From Sulfurimonas indica (lineage in GTDB: Bacteria; Campylobacterota; Campylobacteria; Campylobacterales; Sulfurimonadaceae): a stretch of DNA of 64,000 nucleotides. Every line of letters starts with the position of its first letter. Within the stretch, counting starts at the first letter, position 1. The stretch spans positions 62,001-126,000 of the forward strand of contig NZ_SDID01000002.1 in the NCBI RefSeq assembly GCF_009192995.1, given 5' to 3'. The notes beneath the pieces were generated by a model. That model saw only the letters and a program-made list of their open reading frames with translations. It did not search any database and was not told where the DNA came from. The translations under genes and the position numbers were made by a program. This document shows, piece after piece, positions 42,300 through 51,691 of this stretch.

Positions 42300-43796
42300 T
42301 TACTGCTGTCTTTTATTAAATCCTGAAGTTCCAAGTTTGGCTTCAATTTGAAAGTTTTTTGCATAAGCTTTGAGATAAGTTGGGATGGCTCTGCCTTTGA
42401 GTTTCATCATATCTTGCAGCATTCGTTTGGCGACATCTTCTTCGCAGAGCTCTTTTACCTGCGTGAGATAGCTAAAGAGCAACTCGCCTTGGCGAGGCAG
42501 GGAGATTTTGTATGTGGAGTCTGTTTTGGCATATATCCAAAGTGAAAAAGCATAAAAGTTTTCATAAACGCTTGCATCTTGCCAAAGAAGCGGGAGTGAT
42601 TTTTTGAAATTACCCGAGTTGTAGTAGAGGTCCCAAAAGCGTGCAAAACGCTTCATAATCTGAATATCTTTGAAAGAGAGCTGATTGTTTTTTAAGATAT
42701 CATAAGGTGGAATGTCACTGTAGACCATACCGTGCTTGATATCATGACGGTTAATGTGTGTGCCTGATAGTTTTTTGAGTATGCCGATTTGAATCTCACA
42801 AGAGCTCAGACGCATTAGCCCATCAAGGTTGTGTCCAAAACTCTCCAGCGATTCTCCCGGAAGACCGACAATCAAATCCAAATGGATATGCGCTGTTGTC
42901 TCATTTTCCAAAAAGGCGATATTGCTTTTGATTTTATCAAGCTTGAGTTGGCGTGAGATATTGTCTGCAACCTCAAGATTGAGTGTCTGTATACCGATCT
43001 CAAGCTGCAGGGCTCCATGGGGAAAGCGTTTTATCTTCTGGCGCAGACTCTCTGGAAAATGGTCTGGAATGACTTCAAAATGAGCAAAATAGGGTGGTTC
43101 TTTGGCTAAAAAGAAGTCCAAGATGCTGTTGGCCGTTTTCATGTTGAGGTTAAAAGTTCTGTCGACAAATTTAAAGTTTCTCGCTCCCCTTTGCCACAGT
43201 TTTTCAAACTCCTCTAAAACTTTCTCCAAATCAAATGCACGGACCTTTTCATCCATGGAAGAGAGACAGAACTCACACTCAAAAGGGCATCCACGTGAGA
43301 CCTCTACATAGATATATCGGTTTTGGATATCATGGTCGCTGTAGTGCTCATACGGGAGATTTATTGCTTTGAGGTTGGGTATGCTCATACGGATGATACG
43401 CTCATGGGCAGTACCGTTTTTGATATCTTTGCAGAGTTGATAGAATGCTAAATCACCTTCACCCTGGATAATATAATCAGCCAGATCAAAGTTCACACGG
43501 AAGGGCAGGTAGGTTACTTCCGGACCACCTAAGATGATGGTAGTATAGGGTGCAACTTTCTTTAAGATATGAATGAGTTCATGGATTTGGCTTGCATTCC
43601 AGATGTAGACACCAAGTCCGATGATGTCAGGATTGTTATCAAGAAGCTTCTCTGCCACACTTTGGAGGGCATCATTGATGCTAAACTCTAAAATCTCTGT
43701 ATGCTCACGCAACTCCTGCATATTTGCATAGAGATAACGAAGACCGATTGCTGAATGCGTATAGCGTGAGTTTAGCGTGCTTAAAATGATTTTCAT
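42300..43796 (-). CDS. B12-binding-domain radical SAM protein
   Basis: A 498-residue protein. The N-terminal cobalamin-binding-like Rossmann domain spans about 1-130 (GLGVYIWNASQ, ILGGPEVTYLP). The radical SAM core follows with the cluster motif SRGCPFECEFC near residue 172, and then a DUF4080-type C-terminal region. Such enzymes perform difficult methylations or rearrangements, and the substrate is unknown. Many homologues lack real cobalamin ligands, and no clear DxHxxG is seen here. The gene stands alone on the minus strand. Confidence 0.85.
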   Translation of the reverse strand: MKIILSTLNSRYTHSAIGLRYLYANMQELREHTEILEFSINDALQSVAEKLLDNNPDIIGLGVYIWNASQIHELIHILKKVAPYTTIILGGPEVTYLPFRVNFDLADYIIQGEGDLAFYQLCKDIKNGTAHERIIRMSIPNLKAINLPYEHYSDHDIQNRYIYVEVSRGCPFECEFCLSSMDEKVRAFDLEKVLEEFEKLWQRGARNFKFVDRTFNLNMKTANSILDFFLAKEPPYFAHFEVIPDHFPESLRQKIKRFPHGALQLEIGIQTLNLEVADNISRQLKLDKIKSNIAFLENETTAHIHLDLIVGLPGESLESFGHNLDGLMRLSSCEIQIGILKKLSGTHINRHDIKHGMVYSDIPPYDILKNNQLSFKDIQIMKRFARFWDLYYNSGNFKKSLPLLWQDASVYENFYAFSLWIYAKTDSTYKISLPRQGELLFSYLTQVKELCEEDVAKRMLQDMMKLKGRAIPTYLKAYAKNFQIEAKLGTSGFNKRQQ

Positions 43797-43832
43797 AAAG
43801 GAAGTGTAACATAAAAAGAGAGATTAAAAGAA

Positions 43833-43873
43833 AAACAGCCAAGAGAAATAAAAGGGGAAAAACTCGGCTGTTT
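43833..43873 (-). terminator. Terminator of the PAS-chemoreceptor operon
   Basis: On the minus strand AAACAGCC pairs with GGCTGTTT (8 bp) and is followed by a T-rich TTTTCTTTTAA run. It lies 100 nt after the chemoreceptor stop. Confidence 0.6.
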
Positions 43874-43972
43874 GAAAAATTTATAGGAGTATATGTGTCT
43901 CGCTTATGAAAGGGGGAAAACATAATTGAGATGTGAAATTATAATAATTATAAGTAAATATTAGGTAAATAT

Positions 43973-45418
43973 CTAAACTTTCCCTTTTTTCTCTTTGTAT
44001 TCCACTAACATTTGGTCAAGTTTGGCAAATAACAGAGCGGATGCATCTTCCATTGTAGCAAAGTTTTGTATGATTTTCTCTGGATTGTCATACTTGATCA
44101 CAGTTCCATTATGAACAAATTCCATATTTTTAAAAGCCATTTCATGTACTTGAGCATGTGGTGCATCCATCTCTTTAAAGGCTTTGGTATGACCGAATCT
44201 CTCTTTACCGACACCCTCATACCATTTCCCCATACGGCAGTTGTGATGGTCAGGGAAGATTTTACTTGTATCATCATCGAGTACTGCTGAATATGCATTA
44301 GATTTAAAGAGAATATGGTCTACTTTTACAAGCGTTGTAAAGAGTCTGTTTTGGATGTTAATTGCTGTATTTGAAGCATCTTCTGCAAGATGATTTAAAT
44401 CTTTGAAAGTTGTTTCAAACTCATTGATAACCGTACTGGACTCTTGAGCGATATTACTGATCTCATCAGAGTTGCTACGCATATCGTTTGCTTCTTGTTG
44501 GAGTGTTGAGATAGTAATTTCTATCTCATTTGTCGCTTTTTGTGTGCGTTCTGCAAGTTTTCTTACCTCATCGGCAACAACAGCGAATCCGCGTCCATGC
44601 TCCCCTGCACGGGCAGCTTCGATTGCCGCATTCAGTGCAAGAAGATTTGTCTGGTCGGCGATATCTTTTATAAGACCGATAACTTCGGAGATTTCACGGC
44701 TTCTGCCTTCAAGAGAGACAATACCTTCATGGGATGAGGCAATAAGTTCTACAAGTAAGTTCAGATGCTCGCCAATTTCCAAGACACTGCTGAGTGATTC
44801 TGCAGACTCCTTTGCAGTTTTTTGGGATACATCAACAATTTCACTTGCATCTTCCGATGAGCTTGTCAAATCTTGCTGAATAATGCCAAGACCTCTTGCG
44901 ACACCACCCCCAAGAGAAGTAAACTTTTCGGACATCTCTCCTCGGATTTTTGTCTCATAGCCATCGGCAATAGATGCAATCGCCTTGTTGACGTTTACGG
45001 CAGTTGTTTTAAAGATACCTTGGAGCCCCTGTGGATAGGTATGACGATATGTTTTCCCTTTGGAAGCCGCTTCAATGGTTGTTGCAATGTCACGCATAAA
45101 AGCTTCGAGCTGGTCAATGGTATCGTTGAGAGCCCATGCGATTTTTGCATTTTTAGAGTTGTCGTTTGGAATGTTTGTAATACGATCTTCGAGTTCTCCT
45201 TTGGCTGCGTGAGCAAGAACCCTTTGAATATCTAATATGATTTTAGATGTTGAACTTGAAGAGTTCTGTGTCGGTATGAAAAGAGATGCGACCAAAACAA
45301 GAAGCAGAAGCGCAGCTAAAATATAGTTGCTTGCAACAAGAGCATAGAGGGTAACAACAGTTAAAGCGACAAACAATACAAGGGACTGTTTATTTTTGAA
45401 TAGAGATGATAAATTCAT
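43973..45418 (-). CDS. Chemoreceptor with C-terminal CZB domain
   Basis: A 481-residue methyl-accepting protein with two adjacent hydrophobic segments at the N-terminus (about 13-50) and no sizeable periplasmic domain. A HAMP-like region and a signalling domain follow (hairpin [31 protein letters not shown]-type core, about 265-295). A C-terminal chemoreceptor zinc-binding (CZB) domain contains CRMGKWYEG and His residues. It overlaps an upstream PAS protein gene by 29 nt, which recalls the two-part CetA/CetB energy-taxis receptor of Campylobacter. Confidence 0.9.
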   Translation of the reverse strand: MNLSSLFKNKQSLVLFVALTVVTLYALVASNYILAALLLLVLVASLFIPTQNSSSSTSKIILDIQRVLAHAAKGELEDRITNIPNDNSKNAKIAWALNDTIDQLEAFMRDIATTIEAASKGKTYRHTYPQGLQGIFKTTAVNVNKAIASIADGYETKIRGEMSEKFTSLGGGVARGLGIIQQDLTSSSEDASEIVDVSQKTAKESAESLSSVLEIGEHLNLLVELIASSHEGIVSLEGRSREISEVIGLIKDIADQTNLLALNAAIEAARAGEHGRGFAVVADEVRKLAERTQKATNEIEITISTLQQEANDMRSNSDEISNIAQESSTVINEFETTFKDLNHLAEDASNTAINIQNRLFTTLVKVDHILFKSNAYSAVLDDDTSKIFPDHHNCRMGKWYEGVGKERFGHTKAFKEMDAPHAQVHEMAFKNMEFVHNGTVIKYDNPEKIIQNFATMEDASALLFAKLDQMLVEYKEKKGKV

Positions 45419-45875
45419 CGTAACTTACTCCTTCTTTATGTAATAGATCATCAAGGATCTTCTCACCGGCAGCTATACCACCACTTCTTTCTGCTTGAAC
45501 CATCTGTTCATAAAGCGGTTTAATAAGAGCAAGTGCTTCAGGATTTGGTTTTCGTCTTACCGAATAATAGCCAATAATGTTACCTCTTGTATCAAAAGAA
45601 GCCGTTACATTGGCATAGACCCAGTAGGCATTGTCATTTTTTGTTTTGTTGATAACATAGGCAAAAATCTCCTGCTTGTTTTGGATACGTTCCCATAGAA
45701 GTTTAAATACTGTTTTTGGCATATCAGGATGACGCACAATATTATGTGGTTTTCCAAGAAGTTCAGCTTCTGTATACTCTGCCATCTCTATAAAAATTTT
45801 ATTGACATAGGTAAGGCGACCTTTGGCATCTGTTTTAGATACGATGAAGTCATTTTCACTCATCTCTCGTAACAT
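45390..45875 (-). CDS. CetB/Aer-like PAS sensor protein
   Basis: A soluble protein of about 161 residues. Its PAS domain (about 8-115) has the Aer/CetB-type signature [13 protein letters not shown] and the FAD-pocket-like YWVYANV segment. The C-terminal helix would contact the partner receptor. It probably senses redox state through FAD and signals through the chemoreceptor encoded immediately downstream. The ATG at 45875 has AAGGTGG 5 nt upstream. The in-frame GTG three codons earlier lies inside that ribosome-binding site. Confidence 0.85.
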   Translation of the reverse strand: MLREMSENDFIVSKTDAKGRLTYVNKIFIEMAEYTEAELLGKPHNIVRHPDMPKTVFKLLWERIQNKQEIFAYVINKTKNDNAYWVYANVTASFDTRGNIIGYYSVRRKPNPEALALIKPLYEQMVQAERSGGIAAGEKILDDLLHKEGVSYDEFIISIQK

Positions 45876-45936
45876 AATTTCCACCTTGTTTTTAGTGATA
45901 GGAAGTATTTTATCATAAAAGTATTACAAATGCGGT

Positions 45937-45942
45937 TATAAT
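45937..45942 (+). promoter_or_regulatory. -10 box of the MFS gene, probably leaderless
   Basis: TATAAT ends 6 nt before the ATG at 45949, and no Shine-Dalgarno is present. Confidence 0.6.
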
Positions 45943-45948
45943 TTTAGA

Positions 45949-47073
45949 ATGATTTTACTACTAGGCATCTTTTACTATTTTTATTTTTCTGTTGTCGGTA
46001 TCTATATTATCTTTTTACCAAAGGTTTTAAGCGGCGTGGGCTACAGTGCCAGTGAGATAGGGATTATCTTCGCTGCTGCACCGCTTATTCGTTTTATATT
46101 GCCGTTTTTGTTTATGCGTGGATTGCAGTTAAACTCCAAGATATTTAATGGCTCTTTGGTTTTAGTCGCTGTGAGTGCATTCTCTTTTTATCTCTCGCTA
46201 GAGCATTTTTATTTTCTGTTGCTTTCAAACATTGGCCTTGGAGTGGGGCTTAGTCTGATACTCCCTTATGTTGAGCTTATCTCTTTGGACTCGATTGGTA
46301 AAGAGCGTTATGGGAAAGTGCGACTCTTTGGCTCGCTTGGTTTTATCATCGTGGCACTTGTGCTTGTGAAGTTTTTGTCATCTGCTTATGTCGCTTTAAA
46401 TTTTTTATTTGTTTTGACACTAATCATGACAGCAGTTGCCTACTTTGTACAAAGCACTGCGGTGGCCAAGGAATCACAAAGCCAAGAGAACTATCAAAAT
46501 GACATCCATCTTCTGCGTGATTATAAACTCTGGTTAGGACTGCTGTTGATGCAGATGAGTTTTGGTTCTTTTTATAACTTTTTTACAATCTATGAGACAG
46601 ACAGAGGTATTTCGCTTGATATGACAATATATCTCTGGAGTTTTGGTGTTATCGTTGAGGTGGCAATGCTCTATTTTCAGGGAAGGTTTCTTCGCGCTAA
46701 TCTTTTGAGCGTTCTGCAGATAACCATCTTTGCAACAATCATTCGATGGTTTTTGATTTTTGCATATCCGACAAACTTGAGCGTGCTCTTTTTTGCTCAA
46801 TCTCTGCATGCACTGAGCTTTGCACTTTTTCACTCTGCAGCAATTTCTTACCTTTTTGCTAATTACAGGCACAAAAGTCTTGCACAGCAGTTTTTTTCAG
46901 GTATTACATATGGTTTGGGTGGGCTTCTTGGAGCACTGTTAGCGGGCTTTATCTATGAGTATTATGCCCAGCAGCTATTTCTAAGCTCTTCATTGATTGC
47001 ATTCATGGCATTTGCAATGATCTCTTGGTATAAGCAGGAAAAAGAGAGAGGTGTCAAAGAGAGACTTTTTTGA
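45949..47073 (+). CDS. Major facilitator superfamily transporter
   Basis: A 374-residue membrane protein with about eleven to twelve helices. It resembles the MFS_1-like/nucleoside-permease subgroup, with KERYGKVRLFGSLGFI between helices 4 and 5 (about 118-133). This matches the R.WGSIGF-type segment of sugar and 3-phenylpropionate permease relatives. The substrate cannot be predicted. It is divergent from the PAS-chemoreceptor pair. The PAS-HD-GYP gene follows after 39 nt with its own TATAAT and ribosome-binding site. Confidence 0.85.
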   Translation: MILLLGIFYYFYFSVVGIYIIFLPKVLSGVGYSASEIGIIFAAAPLIRFILPFLFMRGLQLNSKIFNGSLVLVAVSAFSFYLSLEHFYFLLLSNIGLGVGLSLILPYVELISLDSIGKERYGKVRLFGSLGFIIVALVLVKFLSSAYVALNFLFVLTLIMTAVAYFVQSTAVAKESQSQENYQNDIHLLRDYKLWLGLLLMQMSFGSFYNFFTIYETDRGISLDMTIYLWSFGVIVEVAMLYFQGRFLRANLLSVLQITIFATIIRWFLIFAYPTNLSVLFFAQSLHALSFALFHSAAISYLFANYRHKSLAQQFFSGITYGLGGLLGALLAGFIYEYYAQQLFLSSSLIAFMAFAMISWYKQEKERGVKERLF

Positions 47074-47112
47074 TATATTTGATATAATAGAATAGATGTA
47101 AAAAGGAAGAGT

Positions 47113-48192
47113 ATGCAGGATGATTTTTTAAGCAGTGCTATCGATTTAAAATATATACTTGATTCTTTTAATAAAAATGTTATTTTTTCAGCTACTGATT
47201 TGAGTGGAAAAATTCTCTATGTAAGTGATGCATTTTGTGAGATAAGTAAATACAATGCAGATGAACTTATTGGAAAAAATCACAATATCGTACGCCATCC
47301 AGATGTTCCGGACACACTATTTGAAGAGTTGTGGCGTACAATAAAAGCAGGAAAAAGATGGGTTGGTGAGATAAAAAACAGAGCAAAGGATGGGAGTGAC
47401 TATTGGGTTCTTGCTCATATTGAGCCCTATTTTGATGCAAAGGGTAAACATATAGGCTATCATGCTCTACGACACAATATTACAAACCAAAAGAAGATAG
47501 AGAAGCTCAAAGAAGAGATAGAGAGTATTAATGAGTATTTGGAAGTAGAGGTAGAAAAAAGAGTTGTAGAGGTTGTAGCGCTTAATAAAGAGATACGTGA
47601 AACACAAAAAGAGATTATATTTACCATGGGAGCCATCGGTGAGATTCGCTCAAAAGAGACAGGTAATCATGTCAAAAGAGTTGCTGAGTATTCAAAACTT
47701 TTAGCAAAATACTGTGGTATTGACAACTATTATGCAGAGATGTTAAAAGAGGCAAGTCCAATGCATGATATTGGCAAAATCGGTATTGCTGACAGTATTT
47801 TAAACAAACCCTCGAAGTTAACTTTTGAAGAAAAAGAGATAATGAATACACACACAACGTTGGGTTATGATATGTTACGACACTCTGATAAGGAACTTTT
47901 GCAAATTGCTGCAACAATTGCTTATGAGCATCATGAAAAATATGATGGAAGTGGATATCCGAGAGGTCTGCAAGGTGAAGAGATTAGTATATACGCAAGG
48001 ATTACGGCCATTGCAGATGTTTTTGATGCCCTTGGAAGTAGTCGAGTCTATAAAAAAGCTTGGAGAGATGAAGATATTTTTAAAATGTTTGAAGAAGAGA
48101 AGGGAAAACATTTTGACCCGACTTTGATTGATATATTTCTTAATAATAGAGATGATTTTTTAAAGATAAGAGATAGATTTAGTGACTGTTAA
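47113..48192 (+). CDS. PAS and HD-GYP cyclic-di-GMP phosphodiesterase
   Basis: A 359-residue protein. Residues 10-125 form a CetB/Aer-like PAS domain with [13 protein letters not shown], closely resembling the PAS protein encoded nearby. A coiled linker follows to about 165. The HD-GYP domain carries HDIGKIGI, then HHEKYDGSGYPRGL and ITAIADVFDAL, so the catalytic residues are complete. It should hydrolyse c-di-GMP in response to a redox or oxygen cue. AAGGA precedes the ATG. Confidence 0.92.
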   Translation: MQDDFLSSAIDLKYILDSFNKNVIFSATDLSGKILYVSDAFCEISKYNADELIGKNHNIVRHPDVPDTLFEELWRTIKAGKRWVGEIKNRAKDGSDYWVLAHIEPYFDAKGKHIGYHALRHNITNQKKIEKLKEEIESINEYLEVEVEKRVVEVVALNKEIRETQKEIIFTMGAIGEIRSKETGNHVKRVAEYSKLLAKYCGIDNYYAEMLKEASPMHDIGKIGIADSILNKPSKLTFEEKEIMNTHTTLGYDMLRHSDKELLQIAATIAYEHHEKYDGSGYPRGLQGEEISIYARITAIADVFDALGSSRVYKKAWRDEDIFKMFEEEKGKHFDPTLIDIFLNNRDDFLKIRDRFSDC

Positions 48193-48214
48193 ATGAGAAA
48201 ATTAATTGACTCTC

Positions 48215-48532
48215 TCACTGATTTAATTCCCTTTGAATGTGTTCGAGTGTACGTGAGAGTTTATAGTACTCATTGAGATAAGGAGAGTCTATAGAGAAGA
48301 GAAGTTGTCTGTATTTGAGGTAGTTCAGCCATACTTTTTTGCTCTGTTTTACTCTTCCGCGTTTGATAAGCTCCAAACTTACAGCAGCATTGATAAAGCC
48401 TTTGAGGAGTTTTGTCTCATTTGTCGCCTCAAAACGTTGAGGGAACCAGAGTACTTCAAGTGCCTCATGCGCATCATAAAAGCGTTCCTCACGCAGGCAC
48501 GCTTTGAATTCGTCAATTTTACTCTGTGTCAT
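48215..48532 (-). CDS. DUF309 domain protein
   Basis: A 105-residue helical protein with the DUF309 signature: FYDAHEALEVLWFP near residue 15 and LLKGFINAAVSLELIKRG in the middle. The family has no firm function, and a metal site has been suggested from the His/Glu pattern. I use the ATG at 48532 (another at 48538), which overlaps the upstream rhodanese gene by 14 nt. The longer open frame upstream is unlikely to be translated. Confidence 0.8.
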   Translation of the reverse strand: MTQSKIDEFKACLREERFYDAHEALEVLWFPQRFEATNETKLLKGFINAAVSLELIKRGRVKQSKKVWLNYLKYRQLLFSIDSPYLNEYYKLSRTLEHIQRELNQ

Positions 48533-48842
48533 TGTCATCCAACAGCTGCATATTTTTACGCCAGTAGCCACGTCCGCCTTTGAGTGAGATACAGTGGTGC
48601 TTTGGAAACTTCTCTTTATACTCTTGAAGTCTCTCCAGTGTAGCTTTCCCTGTATCACAGTAAAAGACAAAAACACTTCCCTCTGGGTACTCTTTCAGCT
48701 CATAAGGATTGTATGTAACGGTATCGGCTTTTTCTATAGGAGAGAGAACTGTGTCAACAAGAACTACTTTTTTTCCCTCTTTTTCAAAACGCTTTTTGTT
48801 TTCTAAAAACTCTTTTTGAGTCCATTCATTTGGGTAATTCAT
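48519..48842 (-). CDS. Rhodanese-like protein
   Basis: A 107-residue single rhodanese-fold protein. It has VVLVDTVLSP at the second strand, VFVFYCDTGKATLERLQEY as the active-site loop with Cys, and a final helix. The loop CDTGKAT fits a rhodanese/phosphatase-like anion cradle, so sulfur-transfer chemistry is plausible. The ATG at 48842 is preferred because a TATAAT box lies 6 nt upstream. The DUF309 gene overlaps its end. Confidence 0.75.
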   Translation of the reverse strand: MNYPNEWTQKEFLENKKRFEKEGKKVVLVDTVLSPIEKADTVTYNPYELKEYPEGSVFVFYCDTGKATLERLQEYKEKFPKHHCISLKGGRGYWRKNMQLLDDNDTE

Positions 48843-48848
48843 AGTGTA

Positions 48849-48854
48849 ATTATA
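48849..48854 (-). promoter_or_regulatory. -10 box of the rhodanese gene, probably leaderless
   Basis: On the minus strand TATAAT is followed by TACACT and then the ATG at 48842, a 6-nt gap without a Shine-Dalgarno. It lies 26 bp from the divergent -10 box of the helicase gene. Confidence 0.55.
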
Positions 48855-48880
48855 TTGTGGCACTTTTAAGTTAAGATAAG

Positions 48881-48886
48881 TACAAT
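48881..48886 (+). promoter_or_regulatory. -10 box of the SUV3-like helicase gene, probably leaderless
   Basis: TACAAT ends 6 nt before the ATG at 48893, with no ribosome-binding site between. Confidence 0.5.
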
Positions 48887-48892
48887 AACATA

Positions 48893-51685
48893 ATGGCAAA
48901 GAAAAATAAGAAAAACAGCAAAATCAATCAGCGGATACGAAAATTTTTTGATGGAGATCCTTTTGATGTAGGGATAGAGCGTGTTGAGAGTAAAACACTC
49001 AGCGAGCTTTTTAGTGCACTTGGTATCTATGATATCGAGCATAACAAAAAACTGATGGTCAAAACACTTCGTATGATATGGTCAGAAGCCGAGAGTGCGA
49101 TGCGTCAGGATATCTTGCACTTTTTTGAAGCAGACGGAAAAGTTTATAAGTCCCAAAAGCCAAAAGATGAACCACACTTTAATCGCCAAGAGAAGATTGA
49201 AGCTATCTTGGCAGAGTTAGATGTCAATGATGAAGAGGCACTGCGTCTGCGTGAGGTGTTTTCTACAGTGCGCTCTAAGAAGATAACGATTGAGAAGATG
49301 GAGTCAAAGCTCCGATATATTCGTTTTGAGTTGAAAAAAGAGAAGCTCGAGCGTGAGCTGGAGGGTTTTTTTGATCTTGATAACAGTTTTGAGTTTAATG
49401 CTTCACTCAAATACGAACTGTATGAGCAGAGTTTTCATAAGATCTTAACACTGCATACAAAACCCTACTTCTATGAGTTCATAGAAGACAATCCCTATGA
49501 AGAGATAGTTGCAATCATAGGCAGGGACAAAGTAGCAGTCGTAGAACAAAAACAGCAGCAAATAGATGCCTTTTTACAAGGGCTTAAATATCCTCACGCA
49601 TATCTCTCTACAAAAGAGATTTTGGATTCCCTGCGAGCTTCACCTCCTAAAACAACACTAACATATCCCTTAATGAGTGCGAAAGTTTTAAAGCGTATCG
49701 TCGCCCAGAAGATTGATGCCAAAGAGATAGAGCTGCACAGTGAAGAGGTACTTATTGTTGTAGATGAGCGTCTTACACTGCCATATTCGGAGCTGGAAGT
49801 TGCTTACAATCTGGAACTGCATATAGAACTTGATGGACTTTTAGAAGAGATATGGGAGTCCAAGCGTTTTAATTTTGATGCAGTCCATATTGAAGTAAAA
49901 AAAGAGTATGAGGATGAGTTTTTAGAAGAGCTGTGTGAGCTGGTAGAGGAGTGCAGAGGATATGCCGAATTGCTTCACTTTAGTGAGGAGGAGCTTCACG
50001 CAAGAGTCTATGAGTTCGTTTTGGAGTTATTACCAGGAACACTTCATCTCACGGAGAAGATCAAGCGAAAGATTACCCGAAGGTTTCTACACTCCATCCA
50101 AGGTGAGTTGATTAAAAAACAACGTCAGGAACTGCTTGCACGAACGATTCGTGATTTTAAAAACCTTTTTCCTGTTGCACGGGGAATGCAACGAAAACTG
50201 ACACTGCATATAGGTCCGACGAACAGCGGTAAAACATATACGGCAATGCAGCAACTTCAAGAGGCAGATACCGGTTACTATCTTGCACCATTACGACTGC
50301 TTGCTCTAGAGGGGTATGAGACACTTAAATCAAAGGGAATAGATGCTTCTTTGATAACAGGAGAAGAGCAGATACTTGATGATGATGCGACACATATCAG
50401 TTCAACGATTGAGATGATGAACTATGATGTGGATGTGGATGTCTGTGTTATCGATGAGGTGCAGATGATAGATGACCGTGATCGTGGCTGGGCATGGGCA
50501 AATGCCATTATTGGAGCACCCGCATCTGAGGTGATAATGACAGGCTCACCAAATGTTAAAGATGCCATTATAGCCCTTGCAGAGTATCTTGGAGAAGAGC
50601 TTGAGATCATAGAGTTTGAGCGAAAAAATCCGCTTGAACTCTTAGAAAAACCGTGTGATTTTAAAGAGATAGAGGCAGGGAGCGCTGTGATAGCTTTTAG
50701 TCGTAAAGATGTGCTTGGTCTCAAACAGCGTCTCTCTGCAGAGTTTAGTGTGAGTGTTGTTTATGGAAATCTTTCCCCAGAGGTCAGACGTGAAGAGGCT
50801 CGACGTTTTCGTGAAGGAGAGACACAGATCCTTGTTGCCACAGATGCTATTGCCATGGGGATGAACCTGCCGATTAAGACTATACTCTTCTCAAAGGCTG
50901 AGAAATTTGACGGCATTGCGCAACGTAATCTTTTTGCTTCAGAGATTCAACAAATCGCCGGTCGGGCAGGGCGATACGGTCTACATGAAAACGGCTATGT
51001 GGGAGCACTCAATAAAGAAGCTCTTTCAATTATAAAGAAAAATTTTGCAAAAGAGCCAAAAAAGATAAAAACACCGTTTAAAGTGATGGCCTCGCTTGAC
51101 CATATCAGGCTTGTCAGCTCTATTTTGGAAGAGAACTCGCTCGAGGAGATTTTACGCTTTTTTATTAAAAACATGGAATTTAACGGTCCATTTTATGCGG
51201 CAAGTTTGGATGATATGCTTGAGGCCTCACGTATAGTGGATTCATATGATTTGGATATCGCTACGAAGTATCATTTGGCATGTGCACCACTGACACTGAA
51301 ATCTGCCTATATTATAGAGGCCTATGAGAGTTATATCCATGCGTTGGAGAAAAAGGAACCTGTTTACTACCATCCACCACGCCTGCAGGGTTCACATGCA
51401 CAAACTTCTGATGAACTTTTGCGTGCAGAAGATATGGTCAAAGAGATATCTCTTTATCTTTGGCTCTCTTACAGGTTTGGTGAGAATTTTGTAGATGAAG
51501 AAAAAGCACGGCGTTATCGAGGTGTGTTGAATAAGTACATAGAAAATACTTTGCAACAGACACAGCTTGCACAGGTTTGTAAACTCTGTTCAGCTCCACT
51601 GCCGCTCAATTCAAAGTATGCGATCTGCCAGTCCTGTTTTCGAAAAAACTACACGCATAGACGGGGACCAAGACGCCCCCATTAA
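48893..51685 (+). CDS. SUV3-like DEAD/DEAH-box RNA helicase
   Basis: A 930-residue helicase. The long N-terminal region (about 1-430) is helical and charged with no motif that I know. The ATPase core has Walker A IGPTNSGKTYTA (about 440), DEVQ instead of DEAH (VIDEVQMIDD), and motif VI QIAGRAGR. A SUV3-type C-terminal region follows. The last 35 residues contain CKLC-x13-CQSC, a probable zinc ribbon, before a basic tail. SUV3 relatives work in RNA turnover with exoribonucleases, and a partner is not seen here. Confidence 0.88.
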   Translation: MAKKNKKNSKINQRIRKFFDGDPFDVGIERVESKTLSELFSALGIYDIEHNKKLMVKTLRMIWSEAESAMRQDILHFFEADGKVYKSQKPKDEPHFNRQEKIEAILAELDVNDEEALRLREVFSTVRSKKITIEKMESKLRYIRFELKKEKLERELEGFFDLDNSFEFNASLKYELYEQSFHKILTLHTKPYFYEFIEDNPYEEIVAIIGRDKVAVVEQKQQQIDAFLQGLKYPHAYLSTKEILDSLRASPPKTTLTYPLMSAKVLKRIVAQKIDAKEIELHSEEVLIVVDERLTLPYSELEVAYNLELHIELDGLLEEIWESKRFNFDAVHIEVKKEYEDEFLEELCELVEECRGYAELLHFSEEELHARVYEFVLELLPGTLHLTEKIKRKITRRFLHSIQGELIKKQRQELLARTIRDFKNLFPVARGMQRKLTLHIGPTNSGKTYTAMQQLQEADTGYYLAPLRLLALEGYETLKSKGIDASLITGEEQILDDDATHISSTIEMMNYDVDVDVCVIDEVQMIDDRDRGWAWANAIIGAPASEVIMTGSPNVKDAIIALAEYLGEELEIIEFERKNPLELLEKPCDFKEIEAGSAVIAFSRKDVLGLKQRLSAEFSVSVVYGNLSPEVRREEARRFREGETQILVATDAIAMGMNLPIKTILFSKAEKFDGIAQRNLFASEIQQIAGRAGRYGLHENGYVGALNKEALSIIKKNFAKEPKKIKTPFKVMASLDHIRLVSSILEENSLEEILRFFIKNMEFNGPFYAASLDDMLEASRIVDSYDLDIATKYHLACAPLTLKSAYIIEAYESYIHALEKKEPVYYHPPRLQGSHAQTSDELLRAEDMVKEISLYLWLSYRFGENFVDEEKARRYRGVLNKYIENTLQQTQLAQVCKLCSAPLPLNSKYAICQSCFRKNYTHRRGPRRPH

Positions 51686-51691
51686 AAATTT

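Noticed and set aside
43705-43923. A 72-codon minus-strand frame between the chemoreceptor and radical SAM genes
   Set aside because: It overlaps the 5' part of the radical SAM gene in another frame and spans the intergenic terminator hairpin.
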